The notes: generated by a model not told the origin, from the sequence alone. A stretch of 64,000 nt of DNA from Streptococcus sp. VT 162 (GCA_000688775.2 CP007628.2:558001-622000); one strand, 5' to 3'. Shown: positions 40,049-48,344, counted from the stretch's first letter. Program-made: numbers and translations.

Positions 40049-40888
40049 ATGAAGAGAAAGAAAATTGCCCTTGTACTTGCTCTGTTCTTTAGCTTCTTCC
40101 TGACGGCTTGTACTCAGAAGGCAAGTGATCCAAATCAGGATAATTGGGCCAAATATCAAAAACAGGGAAGCATTACCATTGGCTTTGACAATACCTTTGT
40201 TCCCATGGGATTTGAGGAAAAGAATGGCCAGTATGCGGGCTTTGATATCGACCTAGCCCAAGCTGTTTCTGAAAAGCTAGGAATTCAGATTAAATTTCAA
40301 CCCATCGACTGGGATATGAAAGAAACCGAACTACAAAATGGTACCATTGATGCCATCTGGAATGGCTATACAGCAACAGATGAACGGAAAGAGAAGGTTG
40401 CTTTTACCATTCCTTACATGGAAAATCAACAAGTTTTGGTCTCTAAAAAGTCTCAAAATATCCTCTCAGTTCAGGATATGACTGACAAAGTTTTAGGGGC
40501 CCAGGCTGGATCTTCTGGCTATTTGAATTTTGAAGGACAACCTGAACTACTCAAGAATCGAGTGAAAGACCAGAAGGCTAATCAATACCAAAGTTTCAAT
40601 GAAGCCTTGATTGATTTAAAAAATGATCGGATTGATGCCTTGTTGATTGACCGGGTATATGCCAATTATTATCTCCAGTCTGAAGGGATATTAAATGACT
40701 ACAATCTCTTTTCAGCTGGATTTGAAAGCGAAGCCTTTGCAGTCGGTGTTAGACCTGCTGATAAAACGTTGCTAGATGCCTTGAACCAAGCCTTTGTATC
40801 ACTATACAAAGAAGGGAAGTTCCAGGAGATCAGCCAGAAATGGTTTGGGGAAGATGTAGCGACCAGTCAGGTGAAAAATCAAGAATAA
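40049..40888 (+). CDS. aatB: amino-acid-binding lipoprotein of an ABC transporter
   Basis: 279 aa from ATG 40049, with ctaggagg upstream; the in-frame GTG at 40043 lies in that site. Lipobox LTAC places the lipidated Cys near residue 20. SBP_bac_3 fold: GFDNTFVPMGFEEKNGQYAGFDIDLAQAVSEKLG. It closely resembles the pneumococcal protein annotated AatB as I remember it; the symbol rests on that. The ligand is a polar amino acid, possibly cystine or glutamine-like. Confidence 0.88.
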   Translation: MKRKKIALVLALFFSFFLTACTQKASDPNQDNWAKYQKQGSITIGFDNTFVPMGFEEKNGQYAGFDIDLAQAVSEKLGIQIKFQPIDWDMKETELQNGTIDAIWNGYTATDERKEKVAFTIPYMENQQVLVSKKSQNILSVQDMTDKVLGAQAGSSGYLNFEGQPELLKNRVKDQKANQYQSFNEALIDLKNDRIDALLIDRVYANYYLQSEGILNDYNLFSAGFESEAFAVGVRPADKTLLDALNQAFVSLYKEGKFQEISQKWFGEDVATSQVKNQE

Positions 40889-40891
40889 GAA

Positions 40892-40923
40892 AAAGAGATT
40901 GAGTTTACCTCAGTCTCTTTTGA
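40892..40923 (+). terminator. rho-independent terminator
   Basis: AAAGAGATTGAG / CTCAGTCTCTTT stem with short loop and T-rich end, right after aatB. Confidence 0.8.
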
Positions 40924-40931
40924 TATTAAAA

Positions 40932-40955
40932 ATCCTCTGGCAAGTGCCAGAGGAT
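40932..40955 (+). terminator. second hairpin after aatB
   Basis: ATCCTCTGGCA / TGCCAGAGGAT, a perfect 11-bp inverted repeat with almost no loop. No T-run follows, so it may be a processing or stability hairpin rather than a terminator. Confidence 0.55.
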
Positions 40956-40961
40956 AAGAGC

Positions 40962-41038
40962 TTATACTCAATGAAAATCAAAGAGCAAACTAGGAAGCTA
41001 AGCTTCCTAGTTTGCTCTTTGATTTTCATTGAGTATAA
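40962..41038. repeat. 77-nt perfect palindrome made of two boxC ends
   Basis: Two 38-nt arms around a single central A (41000), with no mismatch. Each arm is a BOX terminus: TACTCAATGAAAATC followed by AAAGAGCAAACTAGGAAGCT. It is equivalent to a BOX element whose middle has been lost and whose ends are joined head to head. Confidence 0.95.
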
Positions 41039-41150
41039 AAATAGGTTTTCTCAGTTCAAGGAGAAAAAAGATAAATTCTTATCTATCTTAACAAGCTTAG
41101 CTGGCACAGCCCTTGTTCTCGTGGCTATCTGGTTAGGATGGCCAAAATAA
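41039..41150 (+). pseudogene. 3' remnant of a small hydrophobic-protein gene
   Basis: The frame that ends at TAA 41148 encodes, after the palindrome, about 36 residues: a charged stretch (FKEKKDKFLS) and one membrane helix (LAGTALVLVAIWLGWP). Upstream the frame runs through the palindrome and has no plausible start or ribosome binding site. A terminator follows. It looks like a small membrane-protein gene that lost its start where the repeat inserted; a TTG start cannot be ruled out. Confidence 0.4.
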
Positions 41151-41156
41151 ACAGAG

Positions 41157-41182
41157 AAACCTCGGTGTGAACCGAGGTTTTT
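41157..41182 (+). terminator. rho-independent terminator
   Basis: AAACCTCGG / CCGAGGTTT perfect stem with 6-nt loop and T-run. Confidence 0.85.
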
Positions 41183-41194
41183 AAGATGAAATTC

Positions 41195-41223
41195 TTGGTC
41201 GTGGTTGAAAAATATGCTACACT
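41195..41223 (+). promoter_or_regulatory. yaaA promoter, leaderless geometry
   Basis: TTGGTC, 17-nt spacer, extended -10 TGC-TACACT, then six bases to the ATG. No ribosome binding site. Confidence 0.65.
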
Positions 41224-41229
41224 AACAAT

Positions 41230-41958
41230 ATGAAAATTTTAATCCCAACAGCAAAAGAAATGAACACAGACCATCCTTGTATCGAAGCGCTCCCCTTGAG
41301 GGAAGAAAGTCAGGTAGTCCTTGACTCACTGGCGCACTACTCAGCCAGTGAATTAGAGACTTTTTATAAGGTATCTGCCGAGAAAGCAGAAGAAGAGTAC
41401 GCTCATATTCAAGCTCTAAAAGATCACAGGGCTAAACATTATCCAGCCCTGAAACTCTTTGACGGTCTCATGTATCGTCACATCAAACGAGATGGGTTAA
41501 CCGAAGCTGAACAAACCTATCTTGAAAATCATGTCCTGATTACCTCGGCTTTATACGGTGTTGTCCCAGCCTTGTCGCCTATGGCTCCTCACCGTTTGGA
41601 TTTCTTGATGAAATTAAAAGTAGCTGGTAAAACCCTAAAGACTCATTGGAAGTCAGCCTACGATGAGGCCCTACAAGATGAGAACTTGATATTCTCACTC
41701 CTATCATCAGAGTTTGAAACCGTATTTTCGAAGGAAATCAGAGAAAAGATGGTGACCTTCAAATTTATGGAGGACAAGGCAGGTCAGCTGAAAATCCACT
41801 CAACTATTTCAAAAAAAGCCCGTGGCGCCTTTTTGACCGCCTTGATAGAAGGGCAAATCCATACAGTCGAACAAGCTCGCAAACTCAGTTTTGCAGGTTT
41901 TGACTACCGACCTGATTTATCCAGTGATTTAGAACTCGTCTTTGTGAAACAAGCATAA
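41230..41958 (+). CDS. yaaA: peroxide stress protein YaaA (UPF0246 family)
   Basis: 242 aa, typical length. The family begins MKILIPTAKEM and has the conserved core ALYGVVPALSPMAPHRLDF (~113-131) and a late FDYRPDLSS. In E. coli YaaA lowers free iron during hydrogen peroxide stress; it binds DNA in vitro. A similar role fits a peroxide-producing streptococcus. The start lies only 6 nt after a -10 box and has no ribosome binding site, so the transcript is probably leaderless. Confidence 0.88.
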   Translation: MKILIPTAKEMNTDHPCIEALPLREESQVVLDSLAHYSASELETFYKVSAEKAEEEYAHIQALKDHRAKHYPALKLFDGLMYRHIKRDGLTEAEQTYLENHVLITSALYGVVPALSPMAPHRLDFLMKLKVAGKTLKTHWKSAYDEALQDENLIFSLLSSEFETVFSKEIREKMVTFKFMEDKAGQLKIHSTISKKARGAFLTALIEGQIHTVEQARKLSFAGFDYRPDLSSDLELVFVKQA

Positions 41959-41984
41959 AACCAGCTCATTCGAGCTGGTTTTTG
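41958..41984. terminator. terminator between convergent genes
   Basis: AAACCAGCTC-attc-GAGCTGGTTT perfect stem with T-run on the + strand and A-run on the left, so it can serve both directions. Confidence 0.85.
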
Positions 41985-41989
41985 ATGGA

Positions 41990-42538
41990 TTAGTTGATGG
42001 CTGTAAGAAGGTCGTCAGCCTGTTTTGCAAGTGATGAAGCAGTTGCTTCTTCTAACACCAATTTTCCGTCTGCCCAAGCAGAGTCATTGACACGAGCGGC
42101 AGTAAAGTCACCAACGACTTGTGTACGGATAAATGGCAAGAGGTCTTTATAAATCGCAAAGAGTTGTTCGTGACCGGCATTGGCTACAGATGAGACAGTA
42201 ACAAACTTGTCTTGGAGGGCAGAAGCACCACGTGTATCAGACAAATCAATGGCACGAGAGAGCCAGTCAAGCAAGTTTTTCACTGTTCCAGGGATAGAGA
42301 AGTTGTAGACTGGAGAGAAGATCCAGATTGCATCTGCAGCAAGGACTGCTTCACGAGCAGCAGCTACAGCTGGATGAGTTGGAACTTCCAAATCTTGGCT
42401 GAAGAGAGGAACAGCTGAATAATCAAGATAGCTAACTTCCGCTTTTCCAGCAAGTGCTTTTTCAGCTTCGAGGGCCATTTGGTGGTTGAAAGAACCTTGG
42501 CGTAGTGATCCGACGATAAATAGTACTTTTTTAGACAT
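41990..42538 (-). CDS. NAD(P)H-dependent FMN reductase / flavodoxin-like oxidoreductase
   Basis: 182 aa. The flavodoxin-like fold has VGSLRQGSFNHQMA (phosphate-binding loop, ~9-22) and SPVYNFSIPGTVKNLLDWLSR (~75-95, FMN_red signature). The ribosome binding site aaaggag lies 7 nt before the ATG. It reduces flavins, quinones or azo compounds. The MarR-type gene sits 91 bp upstream on the same strand and may control it. Confidence 0.88.
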   Translation of the reverse strand: MSKKVLFIVGSLRQGSFNHQMALEAEKALAGKAEVSYLDYSAVPLFSQDLEVPTHPAVAAAREAVLAADAIWIFSPVYNFSIPGTVKNLLDWLSRAIDLSDTRGASALQDKFVTVSSVANAGHEQLFAIYKDLLPFIRTQVVGDFTAARVNDSAWADGKLVLEEATASSLAKQADDLLTAIN

Positions 42539-42629
42539 GATGTGTCTCCTTTAGTTTAAAATTCAAAGAGAGAACTCTTTTGTTACCGTCTATGTTACAA
42601 CAAATGATACTAATTAGCAATAATTTTGC

Positions 42630-43076
42630 TCACAAATTTTTAAATTTTTTTAAAATGCGGATTAAGTCTTCCTTTTCGCCATCTTCCAAGATGCTGAGTG
42701 CTTCTACGATCGAATCGATATGGTCAGGAAGAACCTCTTCGATTTTTCTGCGTCCTGCAGGTGTTAATTTCAGGAAAAAGGAGCGACGATCCTTGGGGTC
42801 GCAAGTTCTAGAAATCCATCCATCTCGAACCATATTTCGAATGACAACAGTCATGTTTCCAGAAGTGGCTAGCATTTTTTCAATCAAATCCTGAATGCGC
42901 AGTTCCTCCTTGCTATAGAGGGTTTCCAAAACTGAAAATTGGGTGGGTGTTAGCCCGTGTTCTTTAGCAGCCTTGGCTTCATATGGTTTAAAGGTTCGTA
43001 TGGCTTTGTTGAGGATGATAGCTGTTTTTAAGTCTAGTTGATTATCGGAAATTTTCTTTTTCAAATATTGTTTCAT
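42630..43076 (-). CDS. MarR-family transcriptional regulator
   Basis: 148 aa. Winged helix-turn-helix: LTPTQFSVLETLYSKEELRIQDLIEKML, then TVVIRNMVRDGWISRTCDPKDRRSFFLKLTPAGRR (wing with the DxRS-like DPKDRRS). Long N- and C-terminal helices form the dimer. The probable target is the adjacent FMN reductase and itself. The start codon is 6 nt from a -10 box and has no ribosome binding site. Confidence 0.9.
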   Translation of the reverse strand: MKQYLKKKISDNQLDLKTAIILNKAIRTFKPYEAKAAKEHGLTPTQFSVLETLYSKEELRIQDLIEKMLATSGNMTVVIRNMVRDGWISRTCDPKDRRSFFLKLTPAGRRKIEEVLPDHIDSIVEALSILEDGEKEDLIRILKKFKNL

Positions 43077-43082
43077 AAGGTT

Positions 43083-43111
43083 ATTTTATCAATAATGAGA
43101 GAGAAAAACAA
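43083..43111 (-). promoter_or_regulatory. marR promoter, leaderless geometry
   Basis: On the minus strand: TTGTTT (43111-43106), 17-nt spacer, TAAAAT (43088-43083), six bases, ATG at 43076. Confidence 0.65.
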
Positions 43112-43159
43112 GAACTTACATTTTATAGGAAAAGAATCTTAGAATGTTCCTGTCTTCAC

Positions 43160-43188
43160 TTGTAATAAAGAAGGAGAGATGGTAAAAT
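43160..43188 (+). promoter_or_regulatory. ypmB-like promoter, leaderless geometry
   Basis: TTGTAA, 17-nt spacer, extended -10 TGG-TAAAAT (43183-43188), six bases, GTG at 43195. The spacer contains aaggaga, which cannot act as ribosome binding site since it lies upstream of the transcription start. Confidence 0.65.
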
Positions 43189-43194
43189 AGACGA

Positions 43195-43671
43195 GTGAAA
43201 CTAAGACAGAAAAAAGCAAAAAACAAGCTACTTTTACAGTATGGAATCGGCATTGCTCTGGTAGTACTAGTCATGACCACTTCCTTCCTTTATCTGATAT
43301 CACTCAGCATGAAACCCTATCAAGATGCTAGGGTTGAAGGAGAAAAACTGGCCAAGCAGTATGCTGAATTGGAAAAGGCAGATCAGGTTGATTTCTATAA
43401 TGGACTAGAAGGTTATTACAGCATTTTAGGACATAATAAAAAGCAAGAGGCCATTGCCGTACTGATTGAAAAGAATGACCACAAGATTTATGTTTATCAG
43501 CTTGATAAGGGGATTTCTCAAGACAAGGCAGCGACGATTTCGAGGGAAAAAGGAGCTAGCGACATTGACAAGATTACCTTTGGTCGTTATCAGGACAAGC
43601 CGATTTGGGAAGTCAAGTCAGGAAACCAGTACTATCTGGTCGACTTTGAAACAGGAGCAGTGATCCAATAA
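43195..43671 (+). CDS. YpmB-like membrane-anchored protein (DUF5590 type)
   Basis: 158 aa from GTG 43195. A short Lys-rich N-terminus, one membrane helix (~13-34) and an extracytoplasmic domain with two PepSY-like units ending YYLVDFETGAVIQ. The order ypmB, aspartate aminotransferase, asnS matches the Bacillus ypmB-aspB-asnS cluster. It is 9 nt from the aminotransferase gene. The function is unknown. The GTG at the predicted 5' end of the mRNA suggests leaderless translation. Confidence 0.8.
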   Translation: MKLRQKKAKNKLLLQYGIGIALVVLVMTTSFLYLISLSMKPYQDARVEGEKLAKQYAELEKADQVDFYNGLEGYYSILGHNKKQEAIAVLIEKNDHKIYVYQLDKGISQDKAATISREKGASDIDKITFGRYQDKPIWEVKSGNQYYLVDFETGAVIQ

Positions 43672-43680
43672 GGAGGGCAT

Positions 43681-44859
43681 ATGAAACTATCCAAACGTGT
43701 ACTAGAAATGGAAGAAAGCGTCACTCTAGCTAGTGATGCAAGAGCCAAAGCATTAAAAGCTCAGGGAAAAGACGTTCTTTTCTTAACCTTGGGACAGCCT
43801 GATTTTCATACTCCTGAAAACATTCAGGATGCAGCGGTAGAAGCGATTCGAGATGGACGAGCTTCCTTTTATACAGTTGCTTCAGGCCTACCAGAGTTAA
43901 AAGCGGCGGTTAATACCTATTTTGAACGCTATTATGGGTATTCTGTTGCAGCCAACGAGGTTACCTTTGCCACTGGTGCTAAGTTCTCTCTCTACACCTT
44001 CTTTATGGCTGTGGTCAATCCAGGTGATGAAGTCATTATCCCTACACCATACTGGGTCAGCTATGGAGACCAGGTCAAAATGGCAGAAGGAGTGCCTGTC
44101 TTTGTCCAGGCAAAGGAAGACAATCACTTTAAAGTAACAGTAGAGCAGCTAGAAGCAGCACGAACAGATAAGACCAAGGTCTTGGTTCTCAATTCACCAT
44201 CGAATCCGACTGGTATGATATACTCTCGTGAGGAACTCTTGGCTATCGGAAATTGGGCTGTTGCGCATGATGTCCTTATCCTAGCAGATGATATTTATGG
44301 CCGTTTGGTTTATAACGGGAACGAATTTGTTCCAATCTCTAGTCTGTCAGAAGACATTCGCAAGCAAACCATCGTGATTAACGGTGTATCTAAGGCCTAT
44401 GCCATGACTGGTTGGCGGGTAGGTTATGCGGTGGGAAATCCTGAAATTATCGCTGCTATGAGCAAACTAACAGGACAAACGACTTCAAATCTGACAGCAG
44501 TGTCTCAATATGCTACCATTGAAGCCCTAACTGGACCACAAGACTCTGTTGAAACCATGCGCCAAGCCTTTGAAGAACGTTTGAATACCATTTATCCACT
44601 CTTGTGCCAAGTGCCAGGATTTGAAGTTGTCAAGCCCCAAGGAGCCTTCTATCTCTTCCCAAATGTTAAAAAAGCGATGGAAATGAAGGGTTATACTGAT
44701 GTGACAGAGTTTACAACAGCTATTCTCGAAGAAGTCGGCCTTGCCTTGATTACAGGAGCTGGATTTGGAGCACCAGAAAATGTTCGTCTCAGCTATGCCA
44801 CAGACATGGATACATTAAAAGAAGCTATTCACCGTTTGCATCGGTTTATGGAAAAATAA
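43681..44859 (+). CDS. aspB: pyridoxal-phosphate aspartate aminotransferase
   Basis: 392 aa, class I fold. Conserved regions include LGQPDFHTPENI, NSPSNPTGMIYSREEL, LADDIYGRL and the PLP lysine in NGVSKAYAMTGWRVGY (~235-250). C-terminal NVRLSYATDMDTL carries the substrate-binding Arg. It makes aspartate from oxaloacetate and glutamate, which suits its place next to asnS. Preceded by aaggaggg; ended by a terminator at 44867. It is often annotated aspC or aatA in streptococci. Confidence 0.93.
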   Translation: MKLSKRVLEMEESVTLASDARAKALKAQGKDVLFLTLGQPDFHTPENIQDAAVEAIRDGRASFYTVASGLPELKAAVNTYFERYYGYSVAANEVTFATGAKFSLYTFFMAVVNPGDEVIIPTPYWVSYGDQVKMAEGVPVFVQAKEDNHFKVTVEQLEAARTDKTKVLVLNSPSNPTGMIYSREELLAIGNWAVAHDVLILADDIYGRLVYNGNEFVPISSLSEDIRKQTIVINGVSKAYAMTGWRVGYAVGNPEIIAAMSKLTGQTTSNLTAVSQYATIEALTGPQDSVETMRQAFEERLNTIYPLLCQVPGFEVVKPQGAFYLFPNVKKAMEMKGYTDVTEFTTAILEEVGLALITGAGFGAPENVRLSYATDMDTLKEAIHRLHRFMEK

Positions 44860-44866
44860 AACTTAG

Positions 44867-44896
44867 AATCTTCGCCTTTTTAGCGAAGATTTTTTG
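44867..44896 (+). terminator. rho-independent terminator
   Basis: AATCTTCGC / GCGAAGATT stem with 7-nt loop and T-run. Confidence 0.9.
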
Positions 44897-45011
44897 TAAC
44901 GAAAATCTCGCGATTTTTCTCTAGTAGAACCTAGCTATCGCAGTCTATTTATGGTAAAATAGTGGGTAATGATGTCTTCGGACAAGTTAAACGAAAAAAG
45001 GAAGATAGATT

Positions 45012-46355
45012 ATGACAAAACGTGTAACAATTATCGATGTAAAAGACTACGTTGGTCAAGAAGTGACCATCGGAGCTTGGGTTGCCAACAAATCTGGAAA
45101 AGGGAAAATTGCCTTCTTGCAATTGCGTGATGGGACAGCCTTTTTCCAAGGTGTAGCATTTAAACCAAACTTTATTGAAAAGTTCGGTGAGGAAGTGGGA
45201 CTTGAGAAGTTTGATGTCATCAAACGCTTGAGCCAAGAAACGTCTGTTTATGTGACAGGGATTGTCAAAGAAGACGAACGTTCTAAGTTTGGCTATGAGT
45301 TGGATATTACAGACATCGAAGTGATTGGTGAATCTCAAGACTACCCAATCACACCAAAAGAACACGGAACAGACTTCTTGATGGACAACCGTCACTTGTG
45401 GCTCCGCTCTCGTAAGCAAGTAGCGGTTATGCAAATCCGTAACGCGATTATCTATGCGACTTATGAGTTTTTCGACAAGAACGGCTTCATGAAATTTGAT
45501 AGCCCAATTCTTTCAGGAAACGCAGCAGAAGATTCAACTGAACTCTTTGAAACAGACTACTTTGGAACACCAGCCTACTTGAGCCAATCAGGTCAACTTT
45601 ACCTAGAAGCAGGGGCCATGGCTCTTGGTCGTGTCTTTGACTTTGGTCCAGTATTCCGTGCTGAAAAATCAAAAACACGCCGTCACTTGACTGAGTTCTG
45701 GATGATGGATGCGGAGTACTCTTACTTGACACATGATGAGTCACTTGACTTGCAAGAAGCTTATGTAAAAGCCCTTCTTCAAGGTGTTCTTGACCGTGCA
45801 CCTCAAGCCTTGGAAACCTTGGAACGTGATACAGAGCTCTTGAAAAGCTACATTGCAGAGCCATTCAAACGCATCACTTACGATCAAGCCATTGACCTTT
45901 TGCAAGAGCATGAAAATGATGAAGATGCTGACTACGAGCATCTTGAGCATGGCGATGACTTTGGTTCACCACACGAAACATGGATTTCAAACCACTTTGG
46001 TGTGCCAACATTTGTTATGAACTACCCAGCAGCTATCAAGGCCTTCTACATGAAACCAGTTCCTGGAAATCCAGAGCGCGTACTTTGTGCAGACTTGCTT
46101 GCACCAGAAGGTTACGGAGAAATCATCGGTGGTTCTATGCGTGAGGAAGACTACGATGCCCTTGTCGCTAAAATGGAAGAACTTGGCATGGATCGTACAG
46201 AGTATGAATTTTACCTTGACCTTCGTAAATATGGTACAGTACCACACGGAGGATTTGGTATCGGTATTGAACGTATGGTAACCTTCGCAGCTGGTACAAA
46301 ACACATCCGTGAAGCTATTCCATTCCCACGTATGTTGCATCGTATCAAACCATAA
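45012..46355 (+). CDS. asnS: asparagine--tRNA ligase
   Basis: 447 aa, typical. An N-terminal OB fold ([31 protein letters not shown]) binds the anticodon. The class II core has motif 2 ([21 protein letters not shown]) and motif 3 ([10 protein letters not shown]). It charges tRNA-Asn directly. Ribosome binding site aaaggaag. No T-box-like leader was seen in the 115 nt upstream; an extended -10 TGG-TAAAAT lies at ~44951-44959. Confidence 0.97.
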   Translation: MTKRVTIIDVKDYVGQEVTIGAWVANKSGKGKIAFLQLRDGTAFFQGVAFKPNFIEKFGEEVGLEKFDVIKRLSQETSVYVTGIVKEDERSKFGYELDITDIEVIGESQDYPITPKEHGTDFLMDNRHLWLRSRKQVAVMQIRNAIIYATYEFFDKNGFMKFDSPILSGNAAEDSTELFETDYFGTPAYLSQSGQLYLEAGAMALGRVFDFGPVFRAEKSKTRRHLTEFWMMDAEYSYLTHDESLDLQEAYVKALLQGVLDRAPQALETLERDTELLKSYIAEPFKRITYDQAIDLLQEHENDEDADYEHLEHGDDFGSPHETWISNHFGVPTFVMNYPAAIKAFYMKPVPGNPERVLCADLLAPEGYGEIIGGSMREEDYDALVAKMEELGMDRTEYEFYLDLRKYGTVPHGGFGIGIERMVTFAAGTKHIREAIPFPRMLHRIKP

Positions 46356-46361
46356 ACTAGT

Positions 46362-46390
46362 AAAAAGAAGATATTTTCATCTTCTTTTTT
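46362..46390 (+). terminator. rho-independent terminator
   Basis: AAAAAGAAGAT-attttc-ATCTTCTTTTT stem. Confidence 0.85.
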
Positions 46391-46400
46391 CACTTTTATC

Positions 46401-46429
46401 TTGCTATCTATCAGTTTTTCTAGTATAAT
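46401..46429 (+). promoter_or_regulatory. rpsF-ssb-rpsR promoter
   Basis: TTGCTA, 17-nt spacer, TATAAT (46424-46429). Confidence 0.8.
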
Positions 46430-46435
46430 AGTTTA

Positions 46436-46503
46436 TTGTGAGCAAACCTCACTTACCCCTTGCAAAGACTAGGGGTCATTAGACCAAAAGGAGGAACATA
46501 TCA
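46436..46503 (+). promoter_or_regulatory. rpsF leader with hairpin, candidate S6:S18 site
   Basis: ACCCCT (46455-46460) and AGGGGT (46471-46476) form a perfect 6-bp stem with a 10-nt loop ahead of the ribosome binding site. rpsF leaders in many bacteria bind the S6:S18 complex to control the operon; this one was not matched to the known motif. Confidence 0.4.
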
Positions 46504-46794
46504 ATGGCTAAATACGAAATTCTTTATATCATTCGTCCAAACATTGAAGAAGAAGCGAAAAACGCTTTGGTAGCACGTTTTGACTCTATCTTGACTGACA
46601 ACGGTGCAACTGTTGTTGAATCAAAATCATGGGAAAAACGTCGTCTTGCATACGAAATCCAAGATTTCCGTGAAGGACTTTACCACATCGTTAACGTTGA
46701 AGCAAACGACGACGCAGCTCTTAAAGAGTTTGACCGTCTTTCAAAAATCAACGCTGACATTCTTCGTCACATGATCGTCAAACTTGACGCGTAA
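46504..46794 (+). CDS. rpsF: 30S ribosomal protein S6
   Basis: 96 aa, complete. Core [23 protein letters not shown] and [22 protein letters not shown]. It pairs with S18 on the 16S rRNA platform. Ribosome binding site aaggagga. First gene of rpsF-ssb-rpsR. Confidence 0.98.
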   Translation: MAKYEILYIIRPNIEEEAKNALVARFDSILTDNGATVVESKSWEKRRLAYEIQDFREGLYHIVNVEANDDAALKEFDRLSKINADILRHMIVKLDA

Positions 46795-46805
46795 GAAGGT
46801 AAATT

Positions 46806-47276
46806 ATGATTAACAATGTTGTACTTGTAGGGCGTATGACACGTGACGCTGAGTTGCGTTATACCCCATCAAATGTAGCAGTTGCGACTTTTACTCTTGC
46901 AGTAAACCGTACATTTAAGAGTCAAAATGGCGAACGTGAGGCTGATTTCATCAATGTCGTTATGTGGCGCCAACAGGCTGAAAATCTTGCCAACTGGGCT
47001 AAAAAAGGCTCTCTTATCGGGATCACAGGCCGTATCCAGACTCGTAGTTACGATAACCAGCAAGGACAACGTGTCTACGTAACAGAAGTCGTGGCTGAGA
47101 ATTTCCAAATGTTGGAAAGCCGCGGAGTGCGCGAAGGACATTCAGATGGAGCTTATTCTGCACCAACTGCTGGCCAATCAGCACCTGCAAACCCAGTACC
47201 AGACTTTTCACGTTCTGAAAATCCATTCGGAGCAACCAATCCATTGGACATTTCAGATGATGATTTACCATTCTAA
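46806..47276 (+). CDS. ssb: single-stranded DNA-binding protein
   Basis: 156 aa. OB fold ([35 protein letters not shown]), a Gly/Pro/Ser-rich linker and the acidic C-terminal tip DISDDDLPF that recruits replication and repair partners. Its place between rpsF and rpsR marks it as the housekeeping SSB rather than the competence-specific SsbB. aaggtaa serves as ribosome binding site. Confidence 0.97.
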   Translation: MINNVVLVGRMTRDAELRYTPSNVAVATFTLAVNRTFKSQNGEREADFINVVMWRQQAENLANWAKKGSLIGITGRIQTRSYDNQQGQRVYVTEVVAENFQMLESRGVREGHSDGAYSAPTAGQSAPANPVPDFSRSENPFGATNPLDISDDDLPF

Positions 47277-47307
47277 TGGACAATTAATACTATAAAGGAG
47301 AAAAAAC

Positions 47308-47547
47308 ATGGCTCAACAACGTCGTGGCGGATTCAAACGCCGTAAAAAAGTTGATTACATCGCAGCAAACAAAATTGAATATGTTGATTACAAAGATACT
47401 GAGCTTCTTAGCCGTTTCGTTTCAGAACGTGGGAAAATCCTTCCACGTCGTGTAACAGGAACTTCAGCTAAAAACCAACGTAAAGTAACAACAGCTATCA
47501 AACGCGCTCGCGTAATGGCTTTGATGCCTTTCGTAAACGAAGATTAA
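47308..47547 (+). CDS. rpsR: 30S ribosomal protein S18
   Basis: 79 aa, complete. [22 protein letters not shown] and the conserved [33 protein letters not shown]. There is no zinc Cys set, as is usual for this form. Ribosome binding site aaaggag. Last gene of the operon, followed by a terminator. Confidence 0.98.
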   Translation: MAQQRRGGFKRRKKVDYIAANKIEYVDYKDTELLSRFVSERGKILPRRVTGTSAKNQRKVTTAIKRARVMALMPFVNED

Positions 47548-47550
47548 AGA

Positions 47551-47574
47551 AAAGACCCTTACGGGTCTTTTTTT
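47551..47574 (+). terminator. rpsR operon terminator
   Basis: AAAGACCC-ttac-GGGTCTTT with seven T. Confidence 0.92.
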
Positions 47575-47602
47575 CACGAGCCTTGAAATGAGAGAGCGAG
47601 TT

Positions 47603-47624
47603 GAGGTCCGGGGGACCTCTTTTT
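47603..47624 (+). terminator. second terminator in tandem
   Basis: GAGGTCC-ggg-GGACCTC with T-run, 29 bp after the rpsR terminator, with no gene between them. Confidence 0.8.
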
Positions 47625-47663
47625 CAGATTTTTATAGGACTTTGTTAGAAAGGATTCCCTGTT

Positions 47664-47702
47664 GACCTAGTAAGATTCTTTTGTCTTACTAGGTTTTTTC
47701 TT
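47664..47702 (+). terminator. third terminator in tandem
   Basis: ACCTAGTAAGA / TCTTACTAGGT 11-bp stem with 8-nt loop and T-run. Again no protein-coding gene lies between it and the previous one. Confidence 0.85.
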
Positions 47703-47756
47703 TTAATCTTTATTATCGTGCTATAATGGTAGGAGAAAGCTATAAAGGAGCAGCTT

Positions 47757-48266
47757 ATGAAGACGACATGTTCAATTAGAAAAATGCAAGAATCTGACAT
47801 AAAAGAACTATCTCGAGGATTTATCAGCCAAGGTTGGCCGGGTAGAGAAGAAATTTTGGCTAGATATTTTCTTGAACAAGAATGTGGGGAGAGAGAAGTC
47901 TTAGTTGCAGAGGTTGAGGGTGCTTTAGCGGGTTATATCACAATTTTGCCCTGCGCTAAGCAGGGGCCTTTTGCAGAAATCTATCCAGAACTCTCAGATT
48001 TCAATGTCTTTGAACCTTTTCAAAATCAAGGTATTGGAAATCTCTTGCTGGAAGAAGCAGAAAAACGAGTTAGGCTCATATCGGATAAGGTGACCCTTGG
48101 TGTTGGGCTCCATTCAGGGTATGGACCTGCCCAGAGATTGTACATCAAACGAGGCTATATTCCAGATGGGACGGGTGTTTGGTATCAGAACCATCAACCG
48201 GCCATGAATGCGGTTTGTGAAGATATCGGAGAATTGGTCTTGTATCTGTCGAAAAATTTGTTTTAA
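47757..48266 (+). CDS. GNAT-family N-acetyltransferase
   Basis: 169 aa. Acetyl-CoA binding region NQGIGNLLLEEAEKRVR (~95-111, the Q/RxxGxG/A motif) and a late YIKRGYIPDGTGVWY. It has its own extended -10 promoter (TGC-TATAATGG, near 47720) and ribosome binding site aaaggag. The substrate is unknown. Confidence 0.88.
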   Translation: MKTTCSIRKMQESDIKELSRGFISQGWPGREEILARYFLEQECGEREVLVAEVEGALAGYITILPCAKQGPFAEIYPELSDFNVFEPFQNQGIGNLLLEEAEKRVRLISDKVTLGVGLHSGYGPAQRLYIKRGYIPDGTGVWYQNHQPAMNAVCEDIGELVLYLSKNLF

Positions 48267-48313
48267 GACAGATTTTATAAGGTTTAAATTTTAAATATAG
48301 TAAACAATCACAG

Positions 48314-48344
48314 TCCCTTTTTCATTCGAAAAAGGGATTTTTTT
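48314..48344 (+). terminator. rho-independent terminator
   Basis: TCCCTTTTT / AAAAAGGGA stem with 6-nt loop and T-run. Confidence 0.85.

Noticed and set aside
40899..41150. 83-aa open frame across the palindrome
   Set aside because: The first half is the aatB terminator region and BOX sequence translated; only the last ~36 codons look like a protein.
44897..45011. Possible T-box leader before asnS
   Set aside because: The region is too short and has no T-box consensus or large antiterminator.
44949..45434. 161-aa open frame on the minus strand
   Set aside because: It is a shadow of asnS, with no start signals or recognisable domain.
46806..47276. Competence-specific ssbB
   Set aside because: The gene lies between rpsF and rpsR, has the acidic DDDLPF tail, and has no competence promoter box nearby.
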